Source: Candidatus Rifleibacteriota bacterium (lineage in GTDB: Bacteria > Muiribacteriota > Ozemobacteria > Ozemobacterales > Ozemobacteraceae). From it: a stretch of DNA of 64,000 bases. Position numbers and translations under genes: made by a program. Within the stretch, counting starts at the first letter, position 1, and every line of letters starts with the position of its first letter. The notes under the pieces were generated by a model. The model saw nothing but the letters and a program-made list of their open reading frames with translations. It ran no database searches and was not told the origin of the DNA. The stretch is taken from NCBI GenBank assembly GCA_015233565.1, contig JADFXM010000002.1, positions 1-64,000 on the forward strand. The letters run 5' to 3'. Shown in pieces: positions 37,229 through 45,835 of this stretch.

Positions 37229-37362
37229 AACGAGTCTGTCGAAAAATCCCCTAAAATTCACTTTATTGTCTACCCGCCCAAGTTTCCGCCTCGCATTCTC
37301 ACATCAGAAAGGAGCCGTTTTGTACCGAACAAAATGTGCCGAGATTTTCCGACAGCTTCTAA
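37229..37362 (+). repeat. Repeat family II, copy 1
   Basis: About 134 bases from aacgagTCTGTCGAAAAATC to GAGATTTTCCGACAgct. The ends are inverted repeats (TGTCGAAAAATC against its complement GATTTTCCGACA). Interior shared with copies at 37361 and 62828 (AAAATGTGCCGAGA, TTGTACCGAA). Direct AACG strings mark the boundaries. Non-coding in origin although the frame happens to stay open through it. Confidence 0.85.
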
Positions 37363-37496
37363 CGAGTCTGTCGAAAAATCCCCTAAAACTCGCTTTTTTG
37401 TGTGCCTACCCATTTTTTTGCTCCGTTTTCTCGCATCAACAGCGAGTCGCCTTGTACAGAATAAAATGTCCCGAGATTTTTCGACAACTTCCAACG
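37361..37496 (+). repeat. Repeat family II, copy 2 (tandem)
   Basis: About 136 bases, adjoining copy 1 and sharing its AACG boundary; ends ATTTTTCGACAACTTCCAACG. Because each copy keeps the same reading frame, the two encode similar peptides (TSLSKNPLK.. IFRQL) in the open frame that leads into the NapH-like gene. Confidence 0.85.
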
Positions 37497-37505
37497 TCGT
37501 GGGGT

Positions 37506-38777
37506 TTGAACCTAATTAAAACTCTGTTTCTCATAGGGATGTTGTTGATTGCTGTACAAGGTTATTCCCTTGAGGAAGGACGTTTTCCGAGGCCTGAATT
37601 TTCCACAGGCTATAAAATTCCTTCCCCGACTCAGCCACTTGAAGCTTTTGAGAGAAATCCATACATTGCCACCGGATTGCTTGCAATTTTCCTGGGACTT
37701 ACCGGCCACTCGCTTTTTGTTGCGAGAAGCCGAACCAGGCTTCGTATACTAGGACTTTTTAGTTTAGTGTGGTTTGGATTTGTCTACAAAGGCTGTATCT
37801 GCCCGGTAGGGAGTATTCAAAATATTTTTCTCGGAATGGTTGATTGTTCCTGGCCGGTTTCGCCACATGTCGTGGGTGCCTTTTTCCTGCCATTGATCGC
37901 TGCATTGTTTTTCGGCAGGTTATTTTGCGGTGCCGCCTGTCCTTTTGGAGTTGTACAAGATCTTTTGGCTTGGAAACCTGTCAAGGTAAACTCTACCCTG
38001 GACAGGTGCTTGAGAATAGTTCCGTTCGTCTATCTCGGCCTTGCTGTCTTTTTTGCAACATGTGATCTTGGTTTCATCATTTGTCGCTATGATCCGTTTA
38101 TACCGTTTTTTCGTTTGAGCGGTTCGTTTTCCGTGGTTGTATTTGGCGCATTTTTACTGATTTTGAGCGTATTTATAGCCAGGCCGTTCTGCCGTTACCT
38201 TTGTCCATACTCAGTTTTGTTGGCTGCTTGCTCACTTCTGACAAGCCGAAAAGTGAAAGTGTGTTCGGATCGGTGTGTCAATTGCCAACTTTGCAGGGGG
38301 GCCTGTCCAGTGGATGCTATCATTCCTGGCGTGAACACAATTTCCCCTGATGCCTTTCCCGAGCCCAGAGAAAAAGCCATCTCAAGATTAAAGTGGCTGC
38401 TTGCACTAAGCCCAGTGCTAATCGCAATAGGTTTTTATTCCGGACTTCGTATAAGTGAGCCTGTTTCCCGCTTTCATCCCCAGATCAGCGTTTACAATAA
38501 AATAACTGCCCATCTTGTACAGGATGACGATGTTGTAGCATTTCTCATCAACGATGGCAATCTCGATCTTCTGAGAAAGTCTTCTCTTGAAGCAATGAGT
38601 AAAATCAAACACGCAGGCGGAATTTTCGGAATCTATATGAGTTTGGTCTTTATCGGAGCAGTTTTTGCCGCTACCAGGCGAAAAAGCAATACCCTCCACA
38701 CAGTCGAACCCTGGAACTGCGTTTCATGCGGTCGCTGCTATGAATGGTGTCCGAGGAATCGGGTGAAAGTATCATGA
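37506..38777 (+). CDS. NapH/NosR-like membrane iron-sulfur protein
   Basis: The conserved protein starts near 37506 (TTG) or 37539 (ATG); the open frame reaches back to 37113 through inserted repeats, so the present start is uncertain. About 424 residues with some six membrane helices (TLFLIGMLLIAVQG, NPYIATGLLAIFLGL, FFLPLIAALFF, VPFVYLGLAVFF, FGAFLLILSVFIA). Paired Cys-Pro motifs of the NapH/NosR type (CICPVGS, CGAACPFGVVQ, CRYLCPYSV), a [4Fe-4S] motif CVNCQLCRGACP and a last one CVSCGRCYEWCP. Such proteins pass electrons across or along the membrane to periplasmic ferredoxins. The gene is between the exported polyferredoxin and propeller 2, overlapping the latter by 4 bases. Confidence 0.82.
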   Translation: MNLIKTLFLIGMLLIAVQGYSLEEGRFPRPEFSTGYKIPSPTQPLEAFERNPYIATGLLAIFLGLTGHSLFVARSRTRLRILGLFSLVWFGFVYKGCICPVGSIQNIFLGMVDCSWPVSPHVVGAFFLPLIAALFFGRLFCGAACPFGVVQDLLAWKPVKVNSTLDRCLRIVPFVYLGLAVFFATCDLGFIICRYDPFIPFFRLSGSFSVVVFGAFLLILSVFIARPFCRYLCPYSVLLAACSLLTSRKVKVCSDRCVNCQLCRGACPVDAIIPGVNTISPDAFPEPREKAISRLKWLLALSPVLIAIGFYSGLRISEPVSRFHPQISVYNKITAHLVQDDDVVAFLINDGNLDLLRKSSLEAMSKIKHAGGIFGIYMSLVFIGAVFAATRRKSNTLHTVEPWNCVSCGRCYEWCPRNRVKVS

Positions 38778-40468
38778 ACAATAACAAAATTTTCCTCAAT
38801 TGTCTCTATGTTGCTGCATTTGTTTCGTTTATTTTTATTCTGACTATTTCCATTTTGCTCATTTTTCAGCGAGGTCAGTTAAACGCAGCGTTTCCTCCGG
38901 ATTTTAAAGAGCTGGAACAAATGAAGGAAACTGCGAAGACTGGCTATGCCAGCCTCGAATTGCAAAAAATGATAAGACTACTTGATCTTATGTCCCGGCG
39001 CGGCTGGTTTCTGGGCCAGGAATGGCAAAAGTCCGCTATCAGGCTTCTCATTGGCGGAGCAGTTTTTTTTATTTTCTGCATGAGCATTATCGCAGCGATA
39101 AGACCTGTAAAAATTGACATGGAAATGCTCAAACCGGAAAAACGGTCTCCAGGGTTCGATTCCCTTGCTTTGATGGTAACCGCTTCTGTTTGTGTAATTA
39201 CAGTAAATGGAGTTCTTTATTTTTCTGCAGTTGGAGCCCCCGGCAAAGAGATGACTGAACCGATTGTCGAAACAAAGACAATTGCAAGCGAAGAATTCAA
39301 AAAAAATTGGCCTTCTTTCAGAGGCTCAAACAATGACGGAATTGCTATTGAACATAAAACAATATTTGGCTGGAGTACAAATTCCAAAAAAGGCATTCTC
39401 TGGAAAACTGAAATTCCTTTGCCCGGGAACAGTTCTCCCATTGTGTGGGAAAACCGACTTTTCATAACAGGAGGGGACAAATCCAAAAGAGCCCTTTTTT
39501 GTTACGATGCTGATGCAGGAAAACTTTTATGGACACACGAAGCTACCGGGATAATAGGTTCCCCGGCTATTGCTCCTGAGGTTGGAAAAGAAACAGGTTA
39601 CGCAGCCTCTACACCCGCAACTGATGGTAACAGAGTTTTTGCAATTTTCGCGACGGGAGATCTTTTAGCTACAGATTTTACTGGAAAACGAATTTGGGCG
39701 AAAAACCTGGATGCTCCGAAAAACATGTATGGATACAGTAGTTCTTTGCTGGTGGTACGTGATCGTTTGATTGTACAATATGATAATAATGAAAAACAGA
39801 TTCTGTATTGTTTTGATACGGCAACTGGAGCCATTGTTTGGCAGCAGCAACGCCAAACAATGGTTTCATGGTCTTCCCCAACATTTTTCTCATTCGCGAA
39901 AAAAGAGTTGATTCTCACGCTTACTTGCGGTGAAGTGGCGGCCTTCGAGCTGGCTTCCGGGAAAAAAGAATGGACTCAAAAGATAATGGGGGGAGAGGTT
40001 GTTCCTTCTGCTACTTGCCATGAAAATTTGATATTTGTAGCCAATGAAAACGCTGTTTCTGCAGCGATTGACGGGCTAACCGGCAAATTGCTCTGGAAAA
40101 ATGACAAGGTTGTTTTGCCTGATGTTTGCTCACCGGTTGTGTTTGAAAATATGCTGTTCCTTTTTTCCAGCGCTTCTTCAATAAGTTGTCTCGACACGGC
40201 AACAGGCAAATTATTGTGGGAAAAAAATGTTTCACAAGGCTTCTATAGTTCGCCAATTCTTCTTAAAGATCGTATAATTGCTTTCGATATGAAGGGAAAT
40301 TCGCTAATTATAAAGCCCGACCGTTCAGACCTCATTATCGAACACCAAGACTCCCTTGGAGAGAGCGTTCTGACTACCCCGGCCATTGTGGAAAACAAAA
40401 TGTGGGTAAGAGGCTCGGCATCATTGTTCAATTTAGAAGGGGCAATCGAAAAGAATGTCGGAAAATAA
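38774..40468 (+). CDS. Membrane-anchored PQQ-type beta-propeller protein 2
   Basis: 564 residues from the ATG at 38774 that overlaps the NapH-like stop (ATGA); an earlier in-frame start at 38744 is ignored for that reason. Three membrane helices (FVSFIFILTISILLIF, LLIGGAVFFIFCMSIIAAI, LMVTASVCVITVNGVLYF) precede an external eight-blade-type propeller with blade ends such as AGKLLWTHEATG, TGAIVWQQQR, TGKLLWKNDK, TGKLLWEKNV. The sequence WPSFRGSNNDGIA at its start is typical of PQQ-like propellers in Planctomycete-type genomes. No catalytic residues identified. Overlaps the NuoEF-like gene by 14 bases. Confidence 0.85.
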   Translation: MNNNKIFLNCLYVAAFVSFIFILTISILLIFQRGQLNAAFPPDFKELEQMKETAKTGYASLELQKMIRLLDLMSRRGWFLGQEWQKSAIRLLIGGAVFFIFCMSIIAAIRPVKIDMEMLKPEKRSPGFDSLALMVTASVCVITVNGVLYFSAVGAPGKEMTEPIVETKTIASEEFKKNWPSFRGSNNDGIAIEHKTIFGWSTNSKKGILWKTEIPLPGNSSPIVWENRLFITGGDKSKRALFCYDADAGKLLWTHEATGIIGSPAIAPEVGKETGYAASTPATDGNRVFAIFATGDLLATDFTGKRIWAKNLDAPKNMYGYSSSLLVVRDRLIVQYDNNEKQILYCFDTATGAIVWQQQRQTMVSWSSPTFFSFAKKELILTLTCGEVAAFELASGKKEWTQKIMGGEVVPSATCHENLIFVANENAVSAAIDGLTGKLLWKNDKVVLPDVCSPVVFENMLFLFSSASSISCLDTATGKLLWEKNVSQGFYSSPILLKDRIIAFDMKGNSLIIKPDRSDLIIEHQDSLGESVLTTPAIVENKMWVRGSASLFNLEGAIEKNVGK

Positions 40469-42773
40469 CAGGCTGTTTTTGGAAAAACAGATTAAGGACA
40501 AAGGCACAGGCCCAAGATCACTGGTTCCCCTGTTATTGTCAATTCAGGATCAATTCGGATATTTGCCGATCGAAATTCTGAACATGATTCCGGAAATGAC
40601 CCAAATTACACCATTTGCAATAAAAGGAGTAATGACTTTCTATCCGCATTTCCGACTACGCCCAGGGGGAAAGCATACCATCAATGTCTGCATCGGAACC
40701 GCGTGCTATGTAAAAGGCGCCGAACGTACTTTTCAGGCATTCAGAGAGTATCTTAAGATCAAAGAAAACGATGACACCGACCCTGATCGACTTTTTACAA
40801 TAGGGAAGGTGGCTTGTCTTGGCTGCTGTATGCTGGCGCCGGCGGTTCAAATCGACGATCTGATTTTTGGAAGGGTTACCGCTGACGAAATAGGGCGGGT
40901 TATTTCAGAATTCAATAAAATTTCCCAGGAAAAAAACCAGGTGCCGATAATTCCTGTTTCAGAAAAATTTTTGGGGGAAGTAAAGATTTGTCTTTGCTCA
41001 AGTTGCGCTGCTTCAGGTGCCATAAAGGTTTACAACGAATTAATTCTGATATCGGGAAAGTATGGATGTCCGATAAAAACAACCCAAACTGGCTGCACAG
41101 GTATTTCATTTCAGGCACCTATTTTAAAGATAACGGATCCTCAAGGGAAAATGTTCTATTATGGACAGGTGAACTCAGAAAATCTTCATTCCATTCTTCT
41201 ACACCATTTTTCACCTGGAAGCTTCGATTCAGTCATCGAATCTCTCCTCTATATGGATGAAGAACCCGCCGCCATGCAAAGAATTGATCACAACAACCCT
41301 GACAGTGATGTCTGGCTGACAAAAGATCATAGAATCTCGACAGAAGGGTGCATGGAACAAACTCCTTGTGATTTGAAAGCTTATTTGGCTTCAGGTGGGT
41401 TCAACGCTCTGAGTGCCGCTAGAAAAGTGGGCTCCGATCAAATAATTTCTGAAATTACAGACTCCGGCCTCCGCGGGCGAGGTGGTGCAGGATTTCCAAC
41501 CGGGAAAAAATGGAGGACTACAGCCAGCATACCAGGGAAAGAAAAGTATGTCATCTGCAACGCTGACGAGGGCGACCCAGGCGCTTTCATGGACAGGATG
41601 CTATTAGAATCAGTTCCTTTCCGTGTAATTGAGGGGATGATCATTGCAGGATTGGCTATTGGCGCAAAAAAAGGATTTATTTTTGTGCGCCGGGAATATC
41701 CGCTAGCTGTTAAACGAATCAGAGAAGCCATCAGTATTTGCGAACAAGAAGGTTTGTTTTCTCAGGAAGGAACACTCTTCAGCCTGGAAATCGTTGAAAG
41801 TGCAGGCGCATTTGTTTGCGGCGAAGAGACAGCTCTGATTGCTGCAATTGAAGGCGGGCGCGGAATCCCAAGTGAACGGCCGCCTTATCCTTCTGAAAAA
41901 GGCCTCTTTCAAGCTCCCACTTTGATAAACAACGTTGAAACATTTGCTACTATTCCATGGATTCTTGTCCACGGCGCTCAGGAGTTTAAAAAGTATGGAA
42001 CAACAAACAGTCCTGGAACAAAAACATTTGCTCTGGCAGGAAAAATCAAACGTGGCGGATTGATTGAAGTTCCGATGGGAATAACCATTCGAAAAGTGCT
42101 GGAGGAAATCGGCGGTGGCGTTTCGGGAAACGCCAGGTTGAAAGCGGTACAAATAGGTGGACCGTCAGGAGGCTGCCTTCCTGAAAGATTGTTTGACCTT
42201 CCGATCGATTTTGAGGCTTTGTCAGAATCAGGCGCCATAATGGGATCAGGAGGCTTGGTTGCACTCGATGAACATGACTGTATGGTTGATATCGCACGCT
42301 ATTTTCTTGAGTTTACAGCTGATGAATCTTGTGGGAACTGCTCATTTTGCAGAATAGGTGCTCAGAAAATGCTGGGGATTCTAAAGCGATTATGCAATCG
42401 TGAATCCGGAAAAGATGATCTAAACAAACTTGAAGAGCTATCTCGACTTGTAAAACAAGGAAGTCGCTGTGGTCTGGGAAAAACAGCACCAAATCCGGTT
42501 ATCACAACAATGAAATATTTTCGTGACGAATATGATAGCCATCTTGATGGATTTTGTCCTGCCGGGAAGTGCCCAAAAATGTTTAACTTCTCAGTCAAAG
42601 ACTCATGTAATGGTTGTATGCTTTGTGCTCGCGCTTGTCCGGCAAACGCGATTTTGTTTCAACCTTGGAGCCCTGCACAGATCGACCAGAACAAATGTGT
42701 TCGCTGCGGCGTGTGCCGCCAAACGTGCCCTGAACACGCCATCGAAGTTGTTAGGACAAATTTGAAGGCTTAG
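40455..42773 (+). CDS. NuoE-NuoF fusion flavoprotein with C-terminal ferredoxin domain
   Basis: 772 residues. Residues about 1-160 are a thioredoxin-like [2Fe-2S] NuoE domain (CIGTACYVKGA ... CLGCCMLAP); a second such domain follows (CLCSSCAASGA ... TGCTGI). Then the NuoF core: FMN/NADH-binding GRGGAGFPTGKKW from about residue 341, NADEGDPGAFMDR, and the [4Fe-4S] ligands SCGNCSFCRIG plus RCGLG. A C-terminal double [4Fe-4S] domain (CNGCMLCARACP, CVRCGVCRQTCP) ends it. This is the NADH dehydrogenase module of HydB/HndC-type complexes, which link NADH to ferredoxin or hydrogenase. No hydrogenase gene is here, so the partner is likely the NuoG-like protein and the membrane iron-sulfur protein of this locus. 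Confidence 0.92.
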   Translation: MSENNRLFLEKQIKDKGTGPRSLVPLLLSIQDQFGYLPIEILNMIPEMTQITPFAIKGVMTFYPHFRLRPGGKHTINVCIGTACYVKGAERTFQAFREYLKIKENDDTDPDRLFTIGKVACLGCCMLAPAVQIDDLIFGRVTADEIGRVISEFNKISQEKNQVPIIPVSEKFLGEVKICLCSSCAASGAIKVYNELILISGKYGCPIKTTQTGCTGISFQAPILKITDPQGKMFYYGQVNSENLHSILLHHFSPGSFDSVIESLLYMDEEPAAMQRIDHNNPDSDVWLTKDHRISTEGCMEQTPCDLKAYLASGGFNALSAARKVGSDQIISEITDSGLRGRGGAGFPTGKKWRTTASIPGKEKYVICNADEGDPGAFMDRMLLESVPFRVIEGMIIAGLAIGAKKGFIFVRREYPLAVKRIREAISICEQEGLFSQEGTLFSLEIVESAGAFVCGEETALIAAIEGGRGIPSERPPYPSEKGLFQAPTLINNVETFATIPWILVHGAQEFKKYGTTNSPGTKTFALAGKIKRGGLIEVPMGITIRKVLEEIGGGVSGNARLKAVQIGGPSGGCLPERLFDLPIDFEALSESGAIMGSGGLVALDEHDCMVDIARYFLEFTADESCGNCSFCRIGAQKMLGILKRLCNRESGKDDLNKLEELSRLVKQGSRCGLGKTAPNPVITTMKYFRDEYDSHLDGFCPAGKCPKMFNFSVKDSCNGCMLCARACPANAILFQPWSPAQIDQNKCVRCGVCRQTCPEHAIEVVRTNLKA

Positions 42774-43058
42774 TATAGTAAATTTTAGTAAAGGAGAAAA
42801 AAAATTGGTATCATGGATGGAATTATCCAATAGGAGAAAACTTCATGAGTCCCTATATCTCGGATGTCATCAAACCCCTTTCCGTCCTAAAAATTGAGGT
42901 AAAGAATCGATTCAAGGCCGAAATTAGGGGTATTTTCGGTTCATTCGTTCGGTCTGAAGAAAAGCCGGATTCAAACCCTCAGTGCTAAGTACACCCGGTT
43001 TCACTGCTTCGATGCGGTGTAAGAAGGAAATTGTATTTAAGAGTTACTAGAATTTATT
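42774..43058. other. Gap between NuoEF-like and NuoG-like genes
   Basis: 285 bases interrupting an otherwise compact operon. A ribosome-site-like aggagaaaa lies near 42791 and 42831, but no frame of any length follows. One end-like string of repeat family I (aattggtat, 42805-42813) is present without a matching partner. Nothing else seen. Confidence 0.45.
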
Positions 43059-44066
43059 ATGAATAGAATTTTACTGGACGGAAAAGAAGTTGAATTCAGC
43101 GAAGGACAAAGAATTCTCGAGGTAGCAGCAAAAATCGGGGTCGAAATTCCGGTATTGTGCTATTCACCGACCACCCAATGTGGCGGGAGGTGCATGGTCT
43201 GTGCAGTGTTAAATCTTGGGAACAATTCCTTCGTTCCAGCGTGTACAACCAGGTGCGTTCGCGAAATGAACCTGAACGTCAGTTCGCCAGAAGTGCAGAC
43301 GTTTAGAAAGAATGCAATTGAACTGTTGCTGAGCGAACACCAGGGAGCATGTGAAGCGCCGTGCCGTCTGGTATGCCCGCAGTATATCGATTTTCCAAAC
43401 TTCTTATCGAATCTGAAAAGTAAGTTTGCACCAATAGATTGCGAATTTAATCCCGAAATTTGCGAAAAATGTGGAGGAAGGTGTGAAAAAGCCTGCCGTC
43501 GTGGGCGGCTGGATAAGGCTATAAAAATAGTTGAGTTGCTGCGAATAAAGGGAACCAGAATCTCCGGGAAAGTAGAACCAATTCAGAGCGAATATCAACA
43601 TTATCCTGGCCAATTTTCAAGAGAGCAAATCATCGATTATTTCATCGATTCCAAAAACGAAAATTCTAAAATAAAATCACTTTCTGAAATTGAAACCGAA
43701 GCTGCCAGGTGCTTGCAATGCTCATGCTCTTCCAAACAGAAGTGTTTCTTGCGAAATCTGGCTACTCGTTTGGGCGCTAGCCAGGAAAAATTTCGTAATG
43801 AAGAGACTGAACTTCCAAGGCCTGTTCGAACGGATTCCATCATTTTTTACCCCGGAAAGTGCATAAAATGCCATCGCTGTATAGAACTTGGGAAAAGACT
43901 TAAACCAGGGGCTGGTCCGGTAATGTGTGGCCGTGGAAAATACAGCATAGTTGATGCGCCAATCAACAGTTCCTTTCAATCCGCTTTTGCCGGATTTGAA
44001 AATCAGTTTGTTGAAGAGTGTCCAACCGGCGCTCTTACGAAAGTGAAAAGTGTTATAATCAAATGA
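43059..44066 (+). CDS. NuoG-like [2Fe-2S]/[4Fe-4S] electron-transfer protein
   Basis: 335 residues. The N-terminal 80 residues are a plant-type [2Fe-2S] ferredoxin (IPVLCYSPTTQCGGRCMVC, then CTTRC). Next are Cys-rich segments like NuoG and the glutamate-synthase small-subunit family (CEAPCRLVCPQ, CEKCGGRCEKACRRGRL, CLQCSC). A C-terminal NuoG-type motif follows (GKCIKCHRCI ... MCGRGK ... CPTGALT). There is no molybdopterin domain, so it is the short, electron-relay form seen with HydA/HydB-type complexes. It probably receives electrons from the NuoEF-like fusion. Separated from it by 285 bases but same strand. Confidence 0.85.
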   Translation: MNRILLDGKEVEFSEGQRILEVAAKIGVEIPVLCYSPTTQCGGRCMVCAVLNLGNNSFVPACTTRCVREMNLNVSSPEVQTFRKNAIELLLSEHQGACEAPCRLVCPQYIDFPNFLSNLKSKFAPIDCEFNPEICEKCGGRCEKACRRGRLDKAIKIVELLRIKGTRISGKVEPIQSEYQHYPGQFSREQIIDYFIDSKNENSKIKSLSEIETEAARCLQCSCSSKQKCFLRNLATRLGASQEKFRNEETELPRPVRTDSIIFYPGKCIKCHRCIELGKRLKPGAGPVMCGRGKYSIVDAPINSSFQSAFAGFENQFVEECPTGALTKVKSVIIK

Positions 44067-44079
44067 TCGAACAGATGTT

Positions 44080-44182
44080 ATACCAATTCCTAAAAGTAAT
44101 CACGCAAATTGAAAGGCTCGAGCAAACCTCTGGCGCTGTAAACCGTTGAAAAAGTTACGTTATTATTTCATGGGAATGGTAT
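44080..44182. repeat. Short MITE-like element, family I ends
   Basis: 103 bases beginning ATACCAATTCCTAAAA and ending TCATGGGAATGGTAT, so the terminal inverted repeats match family I (ATACCAAT..) while the interior is shorter and different. Lies just after the NuoG-like gene. Confidence 0.55.
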
Positions 44183-44497
44183 TACTTGGTCGAAACTGCC
44201 TTATGTCTATACTAATATGATTTCCAAAAAATTGCTCAAAAAGCTTTTTGAGTGCTTAAGCTGCCCATTTTGGTTTCCGGAAAAGGTATGAAATATTTGA
44301 AATTCGGAAAGTCAAATAAACCACAATGCATTACTGATACTACTTCTGGGGCCATTACATTTTCGAAAGCTCAATTTCTTCACGGCTTCAGATTTGAGAA
44401 ATGCATTTATTCATTCCAAGACTTAGGGCTAAACGAGGTATCTCACGCCTCTTTTACATATAATTCTCAAGTAAAAATTCATCAGGAGGTGTACTTT

Positions 44498-45793
44498 GTG
44501 AAAATTTTTAAACAAGAGCTGAGACTTACTTTCTTCTTATTGGCGGGAATGTTCCTGCTTGCAGCTTTGTCTTGCGCATTTGCTGATGATGTTCTGCAAT
44601 GGCGCAACAATCGCGATGGAATCTACAAGGAAGCCGGACTTTTAAAAAGTTGGCCGGATGGTGGTCCCAGGCAGGTATGGGCCAATGAAGACGTTGGTGA
44701 GGGTTATTCCAGTCCAATTATCGTTAAAGGGAAAATTTATCTGACTGGCATTAAGGATGGCAGTGAATTTGTTTCCTGCCTGGACAGCCAGGGCAAGCAA
44801 CTTTGGCGCACCGAATATTCGGCCGGATGGAAAGAAAGTTACCCCGAAGCTCGTACAACGCCAACCTGCGTCGATGGAAAAGTATTCCTTGTCAGCAGCG
44901 ACGGAGTGGCAGCTTGCATTGACGCTGAAGCTGGAAAGGTGATCTGGAAAGTTAATGTGTGGGAGAAATACCAGGGGACAAATAGCAAATGGGGAATTGC
45001 CGAATGTCCATTAGTAATCGACAGCAAGGTGATTTGTACTACTGGCGGTGATTTGACGACCATGATTGCATTGAACGCCTCAGACGGGGCTCTTGTATGG
45101 AAATCAGCATCCCTTAAGGATACCGCAGCATATGTATCGCCAGCTCTTTTTGAATACAACGGAAAAAAACAGATTATAGGAGTGGGTTGCCAATACATAT
45201 TTGGAGTTGACCCGCAAAACGGGAAAATTGAATGGTCATTCGACTTTTTAGGAACATGTTTCGAAAATGGCGCAAACAAAGGATTGTGGAAAATCAACTG
45301 CAATACTCCCGTGTGTAAAGATGATACGATCTTTGTTACAGGCGGCTATGACCATTGCGGGGTAATGCTCCAACTGAACAAGGATGCAACCGGTGTCAAC
45401 CTGCTTTGGAAAACCGATGTATTAGACACCCATCATGGGCACGTTGTACTGGTTGATGGTAATATTTACGGTTCCAACTGGATCAGCAACAAAAAAGGAA
45501 ACTGGGTTTGTCTTGATTGGAAAACAGGTAAAAAGATGTATGAGAAAGAGTGGCAAACCAAAGGTTCCATTATCTACAATGATGGGATGTTATATTGTTA
45601 TGATGAACAAGGTGGGAATATTGCTCTTGTTAAGGCCACTCCCGAAGATTTCAATGTTGTCAGTTTCTTCGCCATCGACAAAGGATCAAAGATGCATTGG
45701 GCGCATCCGGTTATCAGTAATGGCTTGCTTTACATAAGGCACGGAAATGCACTAATGGCCTATGATATTAAGGCCACTCAACCTTCAAAGTAG
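44498..45793 (+). CDS. Secreted PQQ-type beta-propeller protein 3
   Basis: 431 residues from the GTG at 44498, chosen because a perfect ribosome site (aggaggt, 44485-44491) precedes it and because it starts exactly at a signal peptide (FFLLAGMFLLAALSCAFA|DD). The open frame itself extends 82 codons further upstream. The mature part is a single propeller with LQWRNNRDGIY at its start and blades such as GKQLWRTEYS, AGKVIWKVNV, DGALVWKSAS, NGKIEWSFDF. Unlike propellers 1 and 2 it has no membrane anchor and should be soluble in the periplasm. A strong ribosome site suggests high expression. Confidence 0.85.
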   Translation: MKIFKQELRLTFFLLAGMFLLAALSCAFADDVLQWRNNRDGIYKEAGLLKSWPDGGPRQVWANEDVGEGYSSPIIVKGKIYLTGIKDGSEFVSCLDSQGKQLWRTEYSAGWKESYPEARTTPTCVDGKVFLVSSDGVAACIDAEAGKVIWKVNVWEKYQGTNSKWGIAECPLVIDSKVICTTGGDLTTMIALNASDGALVWKSASLKDTAAYVSPALFEYNGKKQIIGVGCQYIFGVDPQNGKIEWSFDFLGTCFENGANKGLWKINCNTPVCKDDTIFVTGGYDHCGVMLQLNKDATGVNLLWKTDVLDTHHGHVVLVDGNIYGSNWISNKKGNWVCLDWKTGKKMYEKEWQTKGSIIYNDGMLYCYDEQGGNIALVKATPEDFNVVSFFAIDKGSKMHWAHPVISNGLLYIRHGNALMAYDIKATQPSK

Positions 45794-45801
45794 TCCTAGC
45801 C

Positions 45802-45835
45802 TAGCCCTCTTCCACCAAAAACTGGGAGAGGGCTA
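45802..45835. terminator. Bidirectional terminator between convergent propeller genes
   Basis: TAGCCCTCT / 16-base loop / AGAGGGCTA, a perfect 9-pair stem followed by TTGTT. It sits 8 bases after propeller 3 and overlaps the last codon of propeller 4 on the other strand. Confidence 0.75.

Larger units (their letters stand above)
36863..37505 (+). other. Displaced start region of the NapH-like gene, filled with inserted repeats
   Basis: An ATG at 36863 overlaps the polyferredoxin stop (ATGA), the usual coupling signal in this operon, and opens MNRVVFSKKKLNFQ. This frame then runs into 89 codons of unrelated sequence and stops at 37132, while the conserved NapH-like sequence only begins near 37500. 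The intervening 600 bases contain two tandem copies of repeat family II and other unrecognised sequence. I infer an insertion between the original start and the body of the gene. Confidence 0.5.

Noticed and set aside
42805..42813. Another copy of repeat family I
   Set aside because: Only one end-like string is present, with no matching opposite end or interior.
34760..45793. Calling the propellers PQQ-dependent alcohol dehydrogenases
   Set aside because: Catalytic Asp, calcium ligands and the vicinal disulfide of that family were not evident; only the propeller fold is supported.
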